The notes below the pieces were generated by a model that was not told the origin of the DNA, did no database searches, and saw only the letters and a program-made list of their open reading frames with translations. A stretch of DNA of 64,000 bases from the NCBI RefSeq assembly GCF_963675165.1, contig NC_087383.1:6657139-6721138 (forward strand), given 5' to 3'. Shown in pieces: positions 12,317 to 24,899 of the stretch (position 1 is the stretch's first letter; every line of letters begins with the position of its first letter). The DNA is from Halichondria panicea. Its lineage: Eukaryota > Porifera > Demospongiae > Suberitida > Halichondriidae. Both the position numbers and the translations under genes were made by a program.

Positions 12317-12425
12317 GTGTGTGGGGGTGTGTGTGGAGTGGGTGGGGTGAAGTGTGTTGGTTGTGTGGAGTGGGTGTATTGTGTGGGGTGTGTGGGTGTG
12401 TGGGTGTTGTGTGTGGGGTGTGTGG
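12317..12425. repeat. GTGTGGGG-type minisatellite
   Basis: Imperfect GTGTGGGTGTG units in a ~110 bp run. The long Pro/His/Thr frames on the minus strand over this region come from the repeat. Confidence 0.85.
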
Positions 12426-12757
12426 AGGGGACATATGCATGAGAGGGGACACATGCATGCACACATGAAGCTAAGAGGTCAGTTGCAGCCACCACACACA
12501 CTATCACCTACACCAGGGAATACTATATAATTATATACAGTGGAGCATCAGAACCAAATTCTTGATTAACTGATTAACCAGATGACTTAAATTTGCATAA
12601 TTATGGGTTGCTGCTATGATGCAATATTGGGGCAGCTGCATGTTACACTACTATTAGCATAGCTGTGGTAAGCCAGAATCTTCCAAGTCTCCACAACCTC
12701 ATAAGGATTCACTCGAAGGTCACCTGAAGCCATAGGGACACTGATCACTACAGGCAT

Positions 12758-13352
12758 GGGCGTATACAGAGAAGAGGGCATGCAACTCGCCCCATTCTCA
12801 GAATCATCCTACTTCGTATTGAGCTATTTTTAGAACTGCGCACAAAAACGCCCACGCGTAACCTTTGACCGCACAAGGTAAATCAAAGTATTTTTTATAT
12901 CTGTGCCAGCTAGCTAGCTCGATTGCAGCATAGTAAAACTAGTTCTCAGCAGCAGTATGGCTTGTACTAGCAGTGTCAAAGGCAAAGGCAAACCATCCAA
13001 CAGTTGCAACTCCAAGAAGATGAAACCTAGGTACAATAAACCTGTCTTCCTGAGTCTCTGGTACTTCTTAACAATGCGCCCAGCACTCAACTTCATGCTC
13101 GAAGGGGTTGTCTTGGACCTGGCTGGACTAGGACTGGTCATGACACTTCTCTAAAATAATACTGCACTGTTAGCTAGCTAGCTAGGCAGCTCTGATGTAC
13201 ACGCCCATAATTATAACTCCGTAAACAACACCGCCCACTTGTTCACGTCCGTATACTGGATTCTATTTTTAGCATATCCGGTCTCTGATACGAAGTCGGA
13301 TGAGTACGTAGGATACATAGTGAGTTGCATGCCCTCTTCTCTGTATACGCCC
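12758..13352. mobile_element. 595 bp MITE with ~31 bp terminal inverted repeats
   Basis: It opens GGGCGTATACAGAGAAGAGG and closes with the reverse complement CCTCTTCTCTGTATACGCCC; the match continues through GGCATGCAACTC. The interior also has a looser inverted symmetry around ATTCTA/TAGCTAGCTAGC blocks. A 65-codon frame at 12,957-13,154 has no recognisable domain. No clear target duplication was found, so the superfamily is open. Confidence 0.75.
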
Positions 13353-13475
13353 TTGCTACAGGTTAGCTATCAAAAATGTGCTTGTATTTTTAAGTGAAAA
13401 TTGCATTCAATATTAAAATTCAAAGTGAAGATACAACACAACAAACACAATAAAAATTAATTCTACAGGACAACA

Positions 13476-13616
13476 ATGACTAAGAGGCTTTTGTATACTA
13501 GAGAGGAGGTACTGCAGGATCTCCTGGATAGCAGTGACCATGATTCTGAGTCAACAAGCTATCATTGGGAACTGTACAAAGAAGTGCCTCTTATGCACAC
13601 ACACAGAGAAAGCTAA
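13476..13616 (+). pseudogene. N-terminal fragment of a piggyBac-type transposase
   Basis: The frame starts at ATG and reads 46 residues: MTKRLLYTREEVLQDLLDSS followed by DHDSES and further residues, then a stop. Acidic N-termini of this kind, with an EEVLQ.LLDSSD pattern, are common in piggyBac-derived transposases. Together with the catalytic-domain fragment 1.0 kb downstream it suggests one degraded gene. The link between the two pieces is inferred. Confidence 0.45.
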
Positions 13617-14398
13617 AAGCCAAACAGAATTGAATTGTAACAGGTGCATAGTGATTAGGATCAAATTGACCTAATTTCATAAGGGACATTTCATAAAGGA
13701 ATTGAAGCCTTGGGAGTGCCTAAGCATTAGCATTGGGAACAGATAATAAACTATAAAAAGTGTCTGTTATGCACACACAGAAAGCCAAACAGAATTTAAA
13801 TTGCAACAGGGAACAAAATAAATAATTTGTGGCCTCTGGGAATTCTAAATACATTATCACTGGGAATACATTGGGAACAAAAAAGCATAAAGAATTGGAG
13901 GGTGCCTACTACAGACATTACATTGCAAGTAAAAACAATTATCTCACAGAAGCCTAAAAGTACAACCACAATTGAAGTGACCTTTGGCATCCCTAAAACA
14001 TGACCCTACAAAAAGGTTATAGTCACCATAATAACACACAACCAATGTCCTATGCCAGTGACACAACACATGACAATAATAGAGAGAATCTGTACAGACT
14101 TTCCCCAGGTTATCAACAATCATTGAGAATAATACAAAAGCATGGATTGCAGGCCTAATACATTGGCATTGGGAACAGACAATGTAAAAATAATTATCTC
14201 ACAGAAGCCAAAAAGTACAACCACAATTGAAGTGACCTTTGGAATGCCTAAAACATGACAATTATAACTTTACACAAGTAAGAGGTAATAATGAGTTGCA
14301 CACCATTATAATAACACAATGTCCTATAGGCCAGTGGCACAACACAGTACAGACAAGTTATAATTGGTTACTACACAACAATTGTAAATTTGCCTAAG

Positions 14399-14399
<1 letters not shown>
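13617..14399. other. Non-coding stretch with internal duplicated segments
   Basis: The phrases CCACAATTGAAGTGACCTTTGG, ATTATCTCACAGAAGCC and CACAATGTCCTATRSCAGTG each occur twice (about 13,930-14,060 and 14,190-14,345), and GGGAACAGATAATAAAC-like motifs recur. It reads as decayed tandem duplication between two parts of a dead transposase gene. I see no gene. Confidence 0.55.
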
Positions 14400-14497
<98 letters not shown>

Positions 14498-14502
14498 CTA
14501 AG

Positions 14503-14563
<61 letters not shown>

Positions 14564-14575
14564 ACACTGCCTAAG

Positions 14576-14609
<34 letters not shown>
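14400..14609. repeat. (CA)n microsatellite with TGCCTAAGC interruptions
   Basis: About 210 bp of CA repeats are broken three times by CTGCCTAAGC(C), so the block itself is a higher-order repeat of ~60-90 bp. Confidence 0.9.
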
Positions 14610-14611
<2 letters not shown>

Positions 14612-14625
14612 GAAACAGTTCCCCC

Positions 14626-15110
14626 TGCCCTTGGACTCCCACCCTTCAAGACCATTCTCGAGAGGCCTTCATCCAATCTGTAGGCCCAGCTGTATCCATC
14701 TCAAGTTCTCCCTTAGACATATTCCAGCATTTCTTTACCACTGAAATAATGGATAACATAGTAGCCGAGACAAATTGATACGCTAGGCAAATGATGACCC
14801 CACTACAACATGATAAATGGACCCCACTCACGACTGCTGAGCTAAAGGCTTACATGGGATTCTGCATTTTCATGGGGATCGTGAAACTCCCATCGATTGA
14901 AAATGATTGGAGGAGAGACGTGCAATTCTACTACTCACCAATTGCATCGAAGATCTCACGCGATCGCTTTAGGGACATCCGACGATACCTCCATTTCACG
15001 GACAACACCACTCTCCCGACTCCAGGCACCCCAGGTAGCGATCGTTTGGCCAAAGTACGCCCCCTCTTCAATAAGATCAACGAGTGCTGTTCTGCTGCAT
15101 ACAACTTAAT
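14626..15110 (+). pseudogene. piggyBac-type transposase, catalytic-domain fragment with in-frame stop
   Basis: One frame reads through SPLDIFQHFFTTEIMDNIVA, ETN, a TGA at 14,776-14,778, then YARQMM and LTTAELKAYMGFCIFMGIVK, LPSIENDWRRD, ISRDRFRDIRRYLHFTDNTT and SDRLAKVRPLFNKINE. This is the typical start of the DDE_Tnp_1_7 (piggyBac) domain, where the stop replaces the usual Arg in NRYA. The similarity ends abruptly at about 15,110 where a dispersed repeat begins, so the catalytic Asp-rich part is missing. The gene is therefore dead: truncated, interrupted by a stop and separated from its N-terminus. Confidence 0.8.
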
Positions 15111-15285
15111 TAATGCGAACTTTGCGATGGTTGATCAATTCGCAACAATAAAATCCGCAAAACCTAAATTATTACTAGTAAATACACACGATCCTTGCCA
15201 GAACACAATAGTTAGATCGCAAAGGGTCACATTTTCCTCATTCGCAAAGGTTTTTCACCCGCAAAATATTCTAGTAATACGGTAG
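15111..15285. repeat. Dispersed repeat that truncates the piggyBac gene
   Basis: The sequence GCGAACTTTGCGATGGTTGATCAATTCGCAACAATAAAATCCGC... to about 15,240 recurs at 38,152-38,263 with ~85-90% identity by eye. The insertion point coincides with the end of transposase similarity. Confidence 0.6.
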
Positions 15286-15458
15286 CCATATGCTCACACT
15301 CACAGAGGTTTGCTGTGTGTTATCCTCGCAGCTGATTGCCCTCTTGGTTTGACCCACGACAACCTCTTACTGTCCGTCCAACTACAAGGAAGAGGGAACA
15401 TTATAAATTTTCGTTGGTGGAAATGTTTGTATGAACTACCAATTTTCGCTATAACAGT

Positions 15459-15462
<4 letters not shown>

Positions 15463-15527
<65 letters not shown>

Positions 15528-15558
15528 CGTGTGTTTGTGTGTGTGCGTGCGTGCGTGC
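15463..15558. repeat. (GT)n microsatellite
   Basis: A GT run with GTGC interruptions at its end. No gene signal on either strand. Confidence 0.9.
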
Positions 15559-15843
15559 ATGTGCTAGTCAGTACCTTTCAGCACTTTGCCAGGAGAGCTT
15601 GACCGAGGTACATGTATGACCGGTCGTTCTTGTGAGGTCACTCAATCCCAAGCCTCAGGATGTTTTTGTGTGGCTTCATGATGTTAGAGGGCTTCTCGTG
15701 TTGTATGGCTTGGCTGTTGACCTAAGGGGGAATAATCATGGCAAAATTATATTTCAGAAAAACTTTTTTTGCATCAAGATTTTAGAGCTACTCAGTTTAT
15801 ACCAAACACACAAAGAATAAAACTTGAAAAATGGACTACTGAC

Positions 15844-16960
15844 CTTAATGATACGATCTCCAGGTTCCAGTATTTGCGTTGCCGGGCCAACAGCAGCCAC
15901 GTCAGTGACTGTGCATACTGTCGACCAATCAAATTTGAATCCAAGATGTATCCACAACCACATCAAAGGCTTGCGGTACACGATTATTGACGACATCAAA
16001 GGATTTGGGATACATGATATTAACCATATCAAAGGCTTACTCTCTTTGCTCATGACGTAGAGAGAATACTCGAGTGTCTCAGTGTTGGCCAGTGTCACTT
16101 GAGGAGGGGGTGGGTTGGGTACAGAGTTCACTGATTGTACGATACCCATGACGATGGGATACGCATTCTTACGCCGACGGAAGATGTGTGAGGGGACGGG
16201 ACACATACACTGAAGGAAGGTGGCCATTGTTGTTAGCACTGCATGTGAGCATGCTCAAAGTTATATTAAGTTTTTAGAAAGGACGTATGTACATGACTAA
16301 TACAGATAGCTAAATGAAGCTAGTAATCAAGTTAGTCAAAAAGAACATTACGCAGTAAAAAACAATTAAAGCTTACAATGCTGAGGGTCCTCTTCGTCTC
16401 TTTGACTGCCCTCACTGCCTCGATCTCTGTGGTCGGCATTGTCCAGGTTGATGCCGTTCACTGACTCTAGGATGTCACCAACCTTGTGTGTGGGTGAGGT
16501 GTGAGTGTGTATGTGAGGTGTGGTGTGGGTGTGTGTGAGGTGTGGGGGTGGTAATTCTGAGAGCTATCAATTAGTTTTGAAATTGGACCATATGAACACA
16601 AATTACGTGCTCCAAAAAAATAGCTACCAAAATTAATTGGCCGAATTCTAAAAAGAGACGCAACACCTTTTTTAAAATGCTCGATTTCGACGTAATTGGA
16701 AAGGTCATATCTCACTCACTTTAGTTGACCTTCGGCAGGTCCGCCCTGATTCACTGGGCAGCTGAGGTTGATCACGCCCACCCACCATACTGAACCCAGC
16801 GAACCCTCCGGAGTCCAGGTTAATCAATACGTGCTTCTCCTCCCACGCCTGTGAGGGTGTGTGTGTGTGTGTATGTGCATACGCACATCGTCCGTCCGGC
16901 CACTTCTGCTTCCATAGTTCAGTGACCCTATCCAGTGTTTTAGAGTGCTCCTCCACCAAC
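15844..16960 (-). pseudogene. PDZ scaffold gene fragment (two PDZ domains, two apparent frameshifts)
   Basis: Minus-strand exons with GT-AG borders can be placed at 16,887-16,960 (LVEEHSKTLDRVTELWKQKW), 16,720-16,848, 16,377-16,482, 16,041-16,209 and 15,844-15,917. PDZ 1 reads KHVLINLDSGGFAGFSMVGG, then NQGGPAEGQLK joined across an intron to VGDILESVNGINLDNADH, then EIEAVRAVKETKRTLSIV. These are the ligand-loop, GGPA and GDxIxxVNG signatures in order. The reading frame changes twice within it: between GGRDQPQL and NQGGPAEG, and between NADH and EIEAV. PDZ 2 reads VTLANTETLEYSLYVMSKE, then VTDVAAVGPATQILEPGDRI. No start or last exon is visible. Two frameshifts suggest a pseudogene; sequencing error or mis-set splice sites remain possible. 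PDZ proteins act as membrane scaffolds. Confidence 0.6.
16497..16547. repeat. GTGAGGTGTG-type simple repeat in a PDZ intron
   Basis: Short GT/GAGGTGTG-rich run between two PDZ exons. Confidence 0.8.
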
Positions 16961-17206
16961 CTGCACACACAATAATAGCAACCTAGATAATTATTTCTAA
17001 ACAAGCAATGCAGTTTCCAGCCATGCAAGCCAACTAGTATACTAGGAGAATGTTGAACATTGTGGGGCGAGCGTAAGAAAACATGCTTGTTTTACAAATT
17101 AAAAGAAATAATTATGTTGTATTTAAATTCAAGGTTATTAATTTAGTATACGTAGTAGAAGCATTTTACATTCGCACTGGTAGTTATCAAGGTCGCGTAA
17201 CTGAGT

Positions 17207-17436
17207 TCATGACAGTACCATTATAAAAACATGATTTGAGAGACGCTGAAAAGGGAATGGCGGTGTAAATAGAAGGTCTTTAATGTGACAAACTCGAGAA
17301 CAGGCGACAAAAGTGAGTCCACAGGAAAATTCTTTCTTGCCAATATCCACTACCACTTTGGTTAGAGTGAGTCCTTGGGACTTGTGGATGGTAACAGCCC
17401 AGGCTAGCTTGAGAGGGAGCTGCAGGCGAGAGCGGT
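17207..17436 (-). pseudogene. Helitron-type PIF1 helicase, C-terminal fragment
   Basis: The minus strand reads YRSRLQLPLKLAWAVTIHKS, QGLTLTKVVVDIGKKEFSCG and LTFVACSRVCHIKDLL, ending FPFQRLSNH... and a TGA. AxTIHKSQGLTL is PIF1-family helicase motif V and LTFVAxSRV is motif VI; KKEFSxGLTFVALSRV is characteristic of helitron RepHel proteins. About 76 residues remain; the upstream end runs into a short tandem duplication and no Rep nuclease domain is visible. It is the tail of a rolling-circle transposon gene, not an intact helicase. Confidence 0.8.
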
Positions 17437-17600
17437 AAGGATCATGAGTCCCAAAAGCAAATCATTGTGCCGGTCCATGACGTATGGATACAAAATTGCA
17501 ACGGTGGAAGTCGGCAAGGATCATGAGTCCCAAAAGCAAATCATTGTGCCGGCCCATGACGTATGGATACATACATACATACATACAGACAAAATTGCAA
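17435..17600. repeat. Two-copy ~80 bp tandem repeat
   Basis: The phrase AAGGATCATGAGTCCCAAAA, followed by GCAAATCATTGTGCCGG and a shared continuation to GACGTATGGATAC, occurs twice, followed by a (ATAC)n run. It sits directly at the broken end of the Helitron helicase fragment. Confidence 0.8.
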
Positions 17601-17798
17601 CGTTGAAGACTAGGTAGGGACTCGCTTCGCTCGCCCCAATAAACTTATTTTAATTTTTGTACACGTTTTTAAGGAGAAAAATCATGTCATCGATAATCTC
17701 TCAGATTTATAGGGGGGAATCCCCTCCCCTCTCCATGAAACCCTACCCAATAGTTACACCTAACAGAGACAAAGTCAATTCTCACCAGAGTACATCTA

Positions 17799-18970
<1,172 letters not shown>

Positions 18971-20317
18971 TAGCCTCGATCCCAGGCCGATCCGTCTCTA
19001 ATTGAACGCTAGGTCGCCTCCTCGGCCTGGTATTGATTGTATCTGGGCGTGACCGGAAACTGGTAAGTATCAGCTATGTACTGTAAAATCTTCAGTTTAT
19101 CACAGTTGGCTAAAAATACAGCGATATAATGATATAATGACACTAGAAATTAATACTGTGCACAGCAGTACTGCGTCCATAATAAATGCAGATGTTTAGA
19201 AGCGAAGATCTCAAACAAGAGCTTCCAGGAAGACTGAACAAATACTGCGTTGGATATGCCTGCTCAGCCTTCAGGTGGCATAACAAAGATTGTGTGTTCA
19301 CAGTGCATCAAGAGACAGTAGAATCCTGACGTCACTGGTCAGGATAGCAACCACAAATGTTGAAAGAGCCATTCCACGTCAGTAGTTTTAGTGCAGGTAG
19401 TTCTATAAGATCGGACCCTTGGGAAGGACACGAGTGGCACTGGGGCATCCTCTTTCAATGAGTTCACACCCATCAGCTAGGAGGAGTACGACGGGGGTTG
19501 GAGGGGAAGGTTCCATTTTGCTCCTGTATACAAATTAGTGTGAACTTAAATTCACCATTCCACTATACATTTTATATCTCACAGTGATGGTCCACACAAA
19601 CTAGCCACGATCCCAGGCCGCACTTCCTTGAAGGCCGGTGAAGGAGGCTAACACAACACCAGTGCCAGTGCCGTAATGTCATATCTTGATCCAGATACCA
19701 AGGATTGGGCTATAGGCTATATATAGTGTACAATTTCCAATGATGAAAGGGTATTGTTGATTTATATCGCTCACCTTGACAATACATCCCAGGCCCAGCC
19801 ACTTGTGGACACCCCTGAGCATAGTATACAAGAGATCGATGGCCAGAGTCTGAGGATAGACTCTACCAAGTGTATCTGGCAATCAATGGTCTAATCAAGC
19901 GCTTGTATTAATTAAATTGTGTAGTCAATCAAAGGTAGCCACTGATAGCAGAAACTTGAGAACCTAGGTCTGTTCTTTCACAAGAGTGATGCTCCTTCTT
20001 CCTTCGCACAAGACAGCTCCTCATACTCTAGCTAGCTAAGCCTACATCTATGACAAACTAAACTTGCAAAGAATAGACCTATGACACGGAGTTCTTTGTG
20101 ATTTAACGGTGATTTTACAGAGTAAGTATGCTTACATACACTATTAGTGTTCTATTCGCTCCAACTTGCTCAGGTATTCGCTCTTTTTTAGCGAATACCT
20201 GAGCAACCACAGCAACCACAGCACATGCCCAGATACACGCCCAGATACAATCAATACCAGGCCGAGGAGGCGACCTAGCGTTCAATTAGAGACGGATCGG
20301 CCTGGGATCGAGGCTAT
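18971..20317. mobile_element. hAT-like non-autonomous element, 1,347 bp
   Basis: It begins TAGCCTCGATCCCAGGCCGA and ends with the reverse complement (TCGGCCTGGGATCGAGGCTA + T). The inverted repeat extends ~80 bp, through GATCCGTCTCTAATTGAACG and a GAGGAGGCGACC block. An exact 8 bp duplication ATCTGGTA lies at 18,963-18,970 and 20,318-20,325. Eight-base duplications point to hAT-type transposition. No transposase is visible. Shorter relatives with the same ends are listed at 26,720, 37,160, 52,181 and 55,784. Confidence 0.8.
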
Positions 20318-20422
20318 ATCTGGTATAGCTTTTATTATACTAATCCAAAACTTCTGTGATAAATAATTATACTCATGTTTTGCACATGTATACGTTACTT
20401 CAATGTGTACGAGAAGTTGTAG

Positions 20423-20635
20423 ATGATGGAGGAGTACAAGGTGACACTGTGGAGGATGCATGAGGACGACTCATTGGACGGCTTGGAGGGTGTCATACAG
20501 GATTGTGAAGTAGAGGGGGAAATAAGGCATGCTTTTAAAAGTAATCATGCTAAAAAAGGTCAACTCTTATTTCACTACCCTGTTAGTATTGCCAGCTTCA
20601 CATTCAGTCATACCATCATAGAGATGATACAGTAA
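20423..20635 (+). CDS. Unrecognised 70-residue reading frame
   Basis: Starts MMEEYKVTLWRMHEDDSLDG and is acidic in its first half. The second half matches AT-rich repeat-like DNA (AAAAAAGGTCAACTCTTATTTC also near 11,966), so at most the first ~35 codons are an exon. No family recognised. Confidence 0.2.
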   Translation: MMEEYKVTLWRMHEDDSLDGLEGVIQDCEVEGEIRHAFKSNHAKKGQLLFHYPVSIASFTFSHTIIEMIQ

Positions 20636-21678
20636 TGACGTGACGTGGATGTGAAACGTTTCCGGATTCCAGTATTCTGCTTGAATCTATAATTATCATA
20701 CCCATGAAGCTTCTTATACAAACTAATATTAATTGTGAGTAATAGTTGACTTGAGCAAGTGTTCCTGTACACCATTATGCCTGCATTCATGTATACACTG
20801 TGGAATCTACATTTGCAATGATTGTATATTGTGACGTAGGTATGGTAGAATGCTTCCTGTGGGAGTTGCGCTAATGAACTCTTGATCCAACAATTGTTGT
20901 GTTAAAATTTCTTATTGAATTTTCAAAACCACATTAATTAATTAATTATATCAAATCATTGAGAAATTGAAATTACAAAAGTGTGTTCAGTTTGCAGTGC
21001 TCTTGCACACTATAGAGAGATAGTCCTCCTTCCATGCAGTGTGACAGCCAGCACCGTCGCGAGTATGTGGCACTGCATCGCTGGCCCCCTGCCCATCCGC
21101 CCATGGGACCATCTGGGATATCTGCAGCAAATGCATAATACATTAGTCTCAAGCAATGGTTGTTGTATAAACCACCTACCTATTGAGGCTATCCCAGTCC
21201 AGTTGATTGGAACGTTCTGTTAGTTTCCAGTTGGTTTGAAGGTTATGTTAAATCCAGGTGGTTAGAAATCGAGTATAGTTACACGTACTGTCTATACAGG
21301 GACAAAGCATATCATGTGTGTATGTAGTACTAGGCACACCCACAGCTCACATGAAGGTGTGGAAAGGTGGGTGTGGCCTTGCATTAGAGGTCACATGTAC
21401 ATTGTAGGTGTGGCCTGACCACTCCTCCTCCTGATCATTTTTCTTCTTCTTTCATGATTTATAACAACGAAAACGAAAAAAGAAATCAAAATATGAAGGG
21501 GCCCCCAATAAATAAAATGAGTTGATGATTGAATTATGACTGATGAGATGTAGTTGAGTATAGTAGCTGTGGGTACAAGGGCAGAGGGTTAGAATACACA
21601 CACACGATTGTATAGGACAATAATGTTGCAACTCATAATACACACAGAACACTATAATCATAGCTATAGGAGCATGTA

Positions 21679-21880
21679 CAGTGGAATCCCTCTATAACGA
21701 ACACCTTAATTTGTATGCATGGGGATCAATGTTTTGGCCTTTATACATCAGAGGTGGCCTTTGTTGAGAGGTTGTTTTAATTGTAGTACACAAACTGTTA
21801 TTTGGGACCTGAGTGCCTGGCCGTTATATATATAGCAACTGGCCTTTATTCGGAGGTAGTTGTTAACAGAGGTTCCACTG
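21679..21880. mobile_element. pogo/Tigger-like MITE, 202 bp
   Basis: It begins CAGTGGAATCCCTCTATAAC and ends AACAGAGGTTCCACTG, with TA on both sides. CAGTGGAACCTC-type ends with a TA duplication are typical of pogo-like Tc1/mariner elements. The inside contains diverged GGCCTTTAT repeats. It is too short to encode a transposase. Confidence 0.75.
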
Positions 21881-21900
21881 TAATACATATATAATATAGA

Positions 21901-23430
21901 CACTCACTTTTTCTTAAGGAGGAGGACATTGTATTCCACCAATGCCAGTGATGTCATTGCTTGGTGAAGAGATGCTCCATACAGACTTGACTTAATTCAG
22001 TATAGTAGCAGTAGATACTCTGTATAGTGTTGTTTCCTCTAGTATTCTCCAAATTCTGCCAGTGGTCTCCCAGAACATGTATTGTGATAATAACATTGTT
22101 AGGGCAGAGGTTAGGACACAGCATGTAATGTAATGCTCATGCAGTAATAATAATGATGCCTATTATTATAATGCTGGATATAACTCCACCCTTGCAGTAC
22201 AACCCAGGTGAGGAGTGCCAGTATCAGTCGCTGTCCGTCCACTGTCCCTGTATATATATATATATAGAAACAATTATACACATGCCTACTAGACTATGAC
22301 CACTTAAGCCTCTCAATACTAACATTATTTTAACACTATGGGTTTATACAGTTTATGCTACACAAGAGTAGCTAGGGGGAGGGGCTTAGTATCATGTGAT
22401 ACAAATCACACACACTCACTCGTCCTTAAGGAGGAGGGCGTTGTTTGTATTGAAATCCTTCCAGTGATATAGAGACTTGACTTGAGTATAACAGTAGGAG
22501 TATAGTAGATAGGCTTGCTGTTTCCTGTAATCTGGTGAGCATGGCAGAGAGGCATGCATGGGGACACATGCATGGGGGGGAGTGGGACTCAATACTATAA
22601 AGGAGTCAGTCTCAGTACATGTCTAATAGTTTGTTTGTTTGAATTAAAATTAATCAGCTCTTCATTGCTTGCTTGGAATTCCAACAGTAGTCTGTATTGT
22701 AAAACACAATAGATTACTAGTGTAGAGGTGAGGAACACATAACATGGAATTCAGTACTAATACAATAATGCTCATGTCAGTCATAATTATTATAATGCTC
22801 AGTAACTTACAAACACACACACACAAGAGTAGCTAGGGGGAGGGGCATGTCATGTGATACAGATTATACACACTCACTCGTCTTTAAGGAGGGGGAAGTT
22901 TGTTAATTCTACCAGTACGTAGAGAGATGATCCCTATCGTGCAGACTTGTACTTGAGTAGTAGCAGTGCGTTGTATAGACTGGACGCTTCCTCTATTAGA
23001 GTTCCATTAGTGGTCTCCGGTCGGCTCACAACATGTATTGTGACAAGAGGTGATTGGGGTCAGAGGTCAGGACACATGATTATAGCATGCTAATTGGACA
23101 CAATGCTCAGTAATGAACGTCATTATAATGCTCAGTAACTACATAATTGTAATGCTCAGTAAAATACAACTGCTATTCCAGCCTCCTATCCATGCAGGTG
23201 AGGAGTGCCAGTATGAGTCCTTGCATGTTCCTCCAGTGTCCCTGTAGAAACAATTATACACATCAACCAGAGCAGCTCAGTATAGTGTGTATTGATTGCA
23301 TGAGAGGAGACCAACACACACACAACAGTAGCTAGGGGGAGGGGCTTAATGTCATGTGATATAGATTATACACACTCACTCGTCCTTCTTCGAGTGGCTG
23401 GAGATAAATTGACTTGGGGACTTGAGTAGA
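21901..23430. repeat. Tandem array of four diverged ~0.46-0.51 kb units
   Basis: Units begin near CACTCACTCGTCCTTAAGGA at 21,901, 22,413, 22,871 and 23,373 (spacing 512, 458 and 502 bp). Shared blocks are AGTAGCTAGGGGGAGGGGC, ATCATGTGATACARATTA, GTGGTCTCC, ACATGTATTGTGA and AGGTGAGGAGTGCCAGTAT. The repeats differ by many substitutions, so the array is old. On the minus strand the GTGCCAGTAT block reads as a hydrophobic LILALLT stretch, but no full gene could be built. Confidence 0.7.
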
Positions 23431-24374
23431 TAGCTAGTCTTAAAGATATTTTGTAGACTTAGACACTTGATTTTGCAGTTTTAACGTTTTTTGTGGTCCA
23501 TTTTCAGTTCTGTAGAAATTAATAGCCTAACACACACAACTGCAGCCACAGTAATAGTACAACACTCCTCACCAGTCACTCTATTCCAGGCACCATAGTC
23601 TCCAACACCAACACAACACAACAGTGACTATTGAAATAATATAATAACGAGGGGCCCCTCAAAACATAATAGCTGTGTACAATAATAATTATGAATGAGA
23701 TGATTGGTCTTTGTAATGTTTATCGAGTCGAGTGTGATGGATGAGGAGATATCGTTGTGTATGGCCGGCCATACATGTACGTGTAGCCTTCGAGAAGATT
23801 CGTTAGTGTTCCTGGCCGGCCACCTTATTGGCGAGTATAGAAGAATCGAGAGTCTTGAGAACGGGCTTGAAATGTAGAGAAATCTCATGTGTCAGCATTT
23901 TATAAGATTTTCCGCGCATGCGCTTTACAGATTATTATTATTGCTGGCTTAGCAGTTTTCTGCAGAAAAGAAGGAGGGGCTGGATCGTGTACAATGCATA
24001 AGCAGTCAGAGACACTTTCTCCGGTCCATGTAGTCACACACATTTTGCTATGACCTTGTATAACTTGTTGTAGGGTTCATTGGACCTTTTTGGTAACTAT
24101 AAATTCCTTTGTTTCTCTATGAGGACACTGTTAGTTGCATTTGTTTCAGATGAGAATACTAGCTCGACCCCGATGAGGGAGGGAGGGGGGGAGGCCTTCA
24201 TTACTCATTATCCCATTATTATATTTTGATGACGTTAGCTATAATTATCCTGTTTTTTTAACTGACGACAATACACAAAAGGACGAAGTATGAAAAAAAT
24301 AGTTTAATTTTTTTACGGACTGGATTTTTGGTGCACAATGCAACTTGCAACATGGCACATGGTAAAATAATGCA

Positions 24375-24464
24375 ATGTCAGCCAAAAAAGGACTTAGACC
24401 TCAAATAATGGCTGACTTAATTGAGGAGGTGAACAAAACGAGGAGGGAGGTTGATCTGAAACAA
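24375..24464 (+). CDS. Tentative first exon, unknown product
   Basis: ATG followed by 30 codons (MSAKKGLRPQIMADLIEEVN, then KTRREVDLKQ) ending in front of a GTATGC donor. The bias to charged residues and the clean donor suggest coding. A possible next exon at 24,512 does not join in frame. No family recognised. Confidence 0.3.
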
Positions 24465-24857
24465 GTATGCATGCAACTAACAGTGGCCTAAACATGATAT
24501 GATTATTACAGTCACAATAATGAGAGCAGAGCCTTCATGTCTTCTTATACGTAGCGTCGGAGAGTTTAATTTGGAGCTTTTTGAAGAGGCAGTTGATTGA
24601 TCTTCAGTGAGTATGATGCTAGACTTTCTGCAACTGCTTTTATACACGGACATTAATAAAAGGGATCTCCCTGCATGCACAGACAAATCTATAAAGACAT
24701 GCACCTTAATATATCAGCAGCCCTTGAGGCTCCTGAAGAACGAGGAAAAGAGTCCATACGTGTGTACCTCCCATGCAGACACTATAATTTGTTTCATCTT
24801 CTATAATGAAGTGCATCAGTTGGTTAACTCATGCAGCCATCTACATCTATAAGTCGG

Positions 24858-24883
24858 ACCAGGCCGATTTTAATCGGCCTGGT
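24858..24883. repeat. Perfect hairpin from hAT-like element ends
   Basis: ACCAGGCCGATT, a two-base loop, then AATCGGCCTGGT; followed by CTCGAGGCTA. It is a collapsed relative of the TAGCCTCG...CGAGGCTA element family. Confidence 0.7.
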
Positions 24884-24899
24884 CTCGAGGCTATACTAT

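Noticed and set aside
14390-14683. Long His/Thr frames across CA/GT repeats (also 11.6-12.5, 15.3-15.6 and 59.3-59.8 kb)
   Set aside because: Simple-repeat artefacts in several frames at once.
15754-16239. Reading the 161-codon minus-strand frame as one continuous gene
   Set aside because: Only two parts of it have PDZ character; the stretch between (SKPLIWLISCIPNPLMSS...) translates an intron with repeated ATCAAAGGCTT.
23749-23840. Inverted GGCCGGCC motifs around a 60 bp segment
   Set aside because: Two short GC-rich palindromes are not enough to define an element; no matching ends or duplication found.
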